The notes beneath the pieces are model-generated. The model made no database searches. It was given only the letters and a program-made list of their open reading frames with translations, and was not told where the DNA came from. 7,666 bases of DNA from Planctomycetota bacterium (GTDB lineage Bacteria > Planctomycetota > UBA1135 > UBA2386), in contig JAGQQZ010000698.1 in the NCBI GenBank assembly GCA_020425915.1, positions 1-7,666 of the forward strand. Direction: 5' to 3'. Made by a program: the position numbers and the translations under genes. Every line of letters starts with the position of its first letter. The first letter of the stretch is position 1. This document shows, piece by piece, positions 6,463 through 7,666 of the stretch.

Positions 6463-7635
6463 TCACGCCTCGCGTAGGACGTCGATCTCGAGATAGCCGT
6501 CGGGCACGAGACTCGTCGCGAGCATCACCGCGTCGATGTCCTCGTGGTCCACGAACGATCGCGAACTTCGATTCCGTGGCTCGAGCCAGAACTGCTCGAT
6601 CCGTCCGGCGAGCGGAACGAGCTTCATCAGGTCGGTGAGACTCGATTCGACCGAGGCCGAGACCTCGTGCGTCGCGACCAGATCCCGCAGCTTGGGAAGC
6701 GCGTGGAGTCCGATCGCGAAGCCGAGTTCGCGGAACGCGAGTCGATGGTCGGGAAGCCGGTCGAACGGCCAGCTCCGCGCACTCGCGGCGACACCCCGGA
6801 GGACGTCACCGAGGATCCGCTCGAGCACACCGCGTTCGATCATCCCGGCGAGCGTCAGCCTGGCACTGCGGTACGCGTCGACGAGCAACCCGCCGAGCCC
6901 GAGCAGGTCCACCGTCGCCCAATCGGTGTCGACACACATCGAGTGCAGGTCGCCGACCGCATCCGCGAGGCCGAGTTCCTCCGGTGATCGCCCGGCCTGA
7001 GCACATAGCTCGAGCGTCGTCAGCCAGCCGTCGAGCGGATCGTGGTGACCCATCGACGGAACCTGCGGCCGCGACAGGTCGATGCTCATCTTCCAGAACA
7101 TCCGCGGTCGCGCGCCGGGATGGGGCCGGTACACGAACCCTCGGTGCGCGATGCGCGCGAGTTCGATCGCCTGACCCAACCAACGCTCGTCGCCGGTCGC
7201 AGCCCGCAACCGCGTCAGCGCGTGCATCCACCGCGTCAGGTAGTGGAAGTACTGACCATCGCGTTCCCACTCGAGCCGCTCGTCGAACGGTTCGCGCACG
7301 CTGCGCTCCGGGAGGTCCTTGCCGATCCTCAGCCCACCCGCGGTCGGGTGAACGCAACCGGCCTCGTCGCCGAGCCCGCTGAGCCAACCCTGATGCGGCT
7401 CGTCGGGCCGATGTCGGCCGAGCACCTGGTGGACTCGATCGACGAGTCGCAACGCCGTCTCGAGGGCCGCGGGCTCCGAGGTGCGCCGGTACAACTCGAG
7501 GAAGTTGCAGACCGCAAACGCATCGGTCCATAGGTAGCGACGCGTGTCCGGACGGTCACCGCGCAGACCGGTGCGAGCGGCGAACGCGTCCATGAGCGAC
7601 GCCGCCTGGTCGAGTGATCGCGAGGAGGCAACCAC
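6463..7635 (-). CDS. Unassigned helical protein, possible (alpha/alpha)-barrel carbohydrate-active enzyme (390 aa)
   Basis: I cannot name this family. The protein has no signal peptide or membrane segment. It reads as repeated helix pairs with aromatic/acidic loops, as in six-hairpin glycosidases and sugar epimerases. Distinctive stretches are RRYLWTDAFAVCNFLEL (32-48), LRLVDRVHQVLGR (62-74), GCVHPTAGGLRIGKDLPE (93-110), LEWERDGQYFHYLTRWMHAL (121-140), WKMSIDLSRPQVPSMGHHDP (181-200) followed by LDGW, and FVDHEDIDAVMLA (361-373). The clustered Trp, His, Asp and Glu look like a ligand pocket. The start is a GTG preceded at seven bases by GGAG (7643-7646). The frame stays open to the window edge, so a start beyond it cannot be wholly excluded; the ATG at 7593 is a weaker alternative. 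The gene converges on the glycosyltransferase operon, with seven bases between the stops. Function in glycan processing is inference from fold style and context. Confidence 0.82.
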   Translation of the reverse strand: MVASSRSLDQAASLMDAFAARTGLRGDRPDTRRYLWTDAFAVCNFLELYRRTSEPAALETALRLVDRVHQVLGRHRPDEPHQGWLSGLGDEAGCVHPTAGGLRIGKDLPERSVREPFDERLEWERDGQYFHYLTRWMHALTRLRAATGDERWLGQAIELARIAHRGFVYRPHPGARPRMFWKMSIDLSRPQVPSMGHHDPLDGWLTTLELCAQAGRSPEELGLADAVGDLHSMCVDTDWATVDLLGLGGLLVDAYRSARLTLAGMIERGVLERILGDVLRGVAASARSWPFDRLPDHRLAFRELGFAIGLHALPKLRDLVATHEVSASVESSLTDLMKLVPLAGRIEQFWLEPRNRSSRSFVDHEDIDAVMLATSLVPDGYLEIDVLREA

Positions 7636-7642
7636 GGTCAGA

Positions 7643-7646
7643 CTCC
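7643..7646 (-). promoter_or_regulatory. Ribosome binding site supporting the GTG start at 7635
   Basis: GGAG on the minus strand lies seven bases before the GTG. It favours this start over the internal ATG at 7593 and over an unseen start outside the window. Confidence 0.55.
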
Positions 7647-7666
7647 GAACGGATAGGTTTCCGGCA

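Noticed and set aside
6450..6466. Short inverted repeat spanning the two convergent stop codons
   Set aside because: It is only four pairs with a seven-base loop and no T-run, too weak to call a bidirectional terminator.

Overview
The window is GC-rich (roughly two thirds G+C by eye) chromosomal DNA, densely coded by seven protein genes. Its strong G/C bias at third codon positions fills the other frames with long spurious reading frames. I saw no RNA gene, insertion sequence, phage gene or CRISPR array. The source looks like an environmental Gram-negative bacterium. The secreted kelch-propeller protein and the tetratricopeptide-tailed glycosyltransferases would suit a planctomycete, but that is an impression from protein style, not a proof.

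Layout. (1) Minus strand, 2027 to 82: a secreted protein with seven kelch repeats, followed after 11 bases by a small protein of unknown function, probably one transcript. (2) Minus strand, 3517 to 2152: a monofunctional proline dehydrogenase, then a 113-residue protein resembling the TfoX N-terminal/YjbR fold, which ends at a clear intrinsic terminator (2101-2126). (3) Plus strand, 3614 to 6455: two glycosyltransferases of different families separated by 10 bases, a GT4-type enzyme and a CgeB/YkvP-like enzyme. Both carry a C-terminal helical-repeat extension. (4) Minus strand, 7635 to 6463: an unrecognised, mostly helical protein whose conserved-looking aromatic and acidic motifs suggest a carbohydrate-active (alpha/alpha) barrel. 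Its stop lies 7 bases from the end of the glycosyltransferase operon.

How they fit together. The two glycosyltransferases almost certainly act in one process, building or decorating a surface glycan or glycoprotein; the convergent helical-barrel protein may be related but this is unproven. Proline dehydrogenase starts a catabolic pathway whose second enzyme is not in the window. It shares a 96-base divergent promoter region with the glycosyltransferase operon, with no obvious functional link. The most interesting parts are the tandem glycosyltransferase-plus-repeat architecture and the unassigned 390-residue protein.
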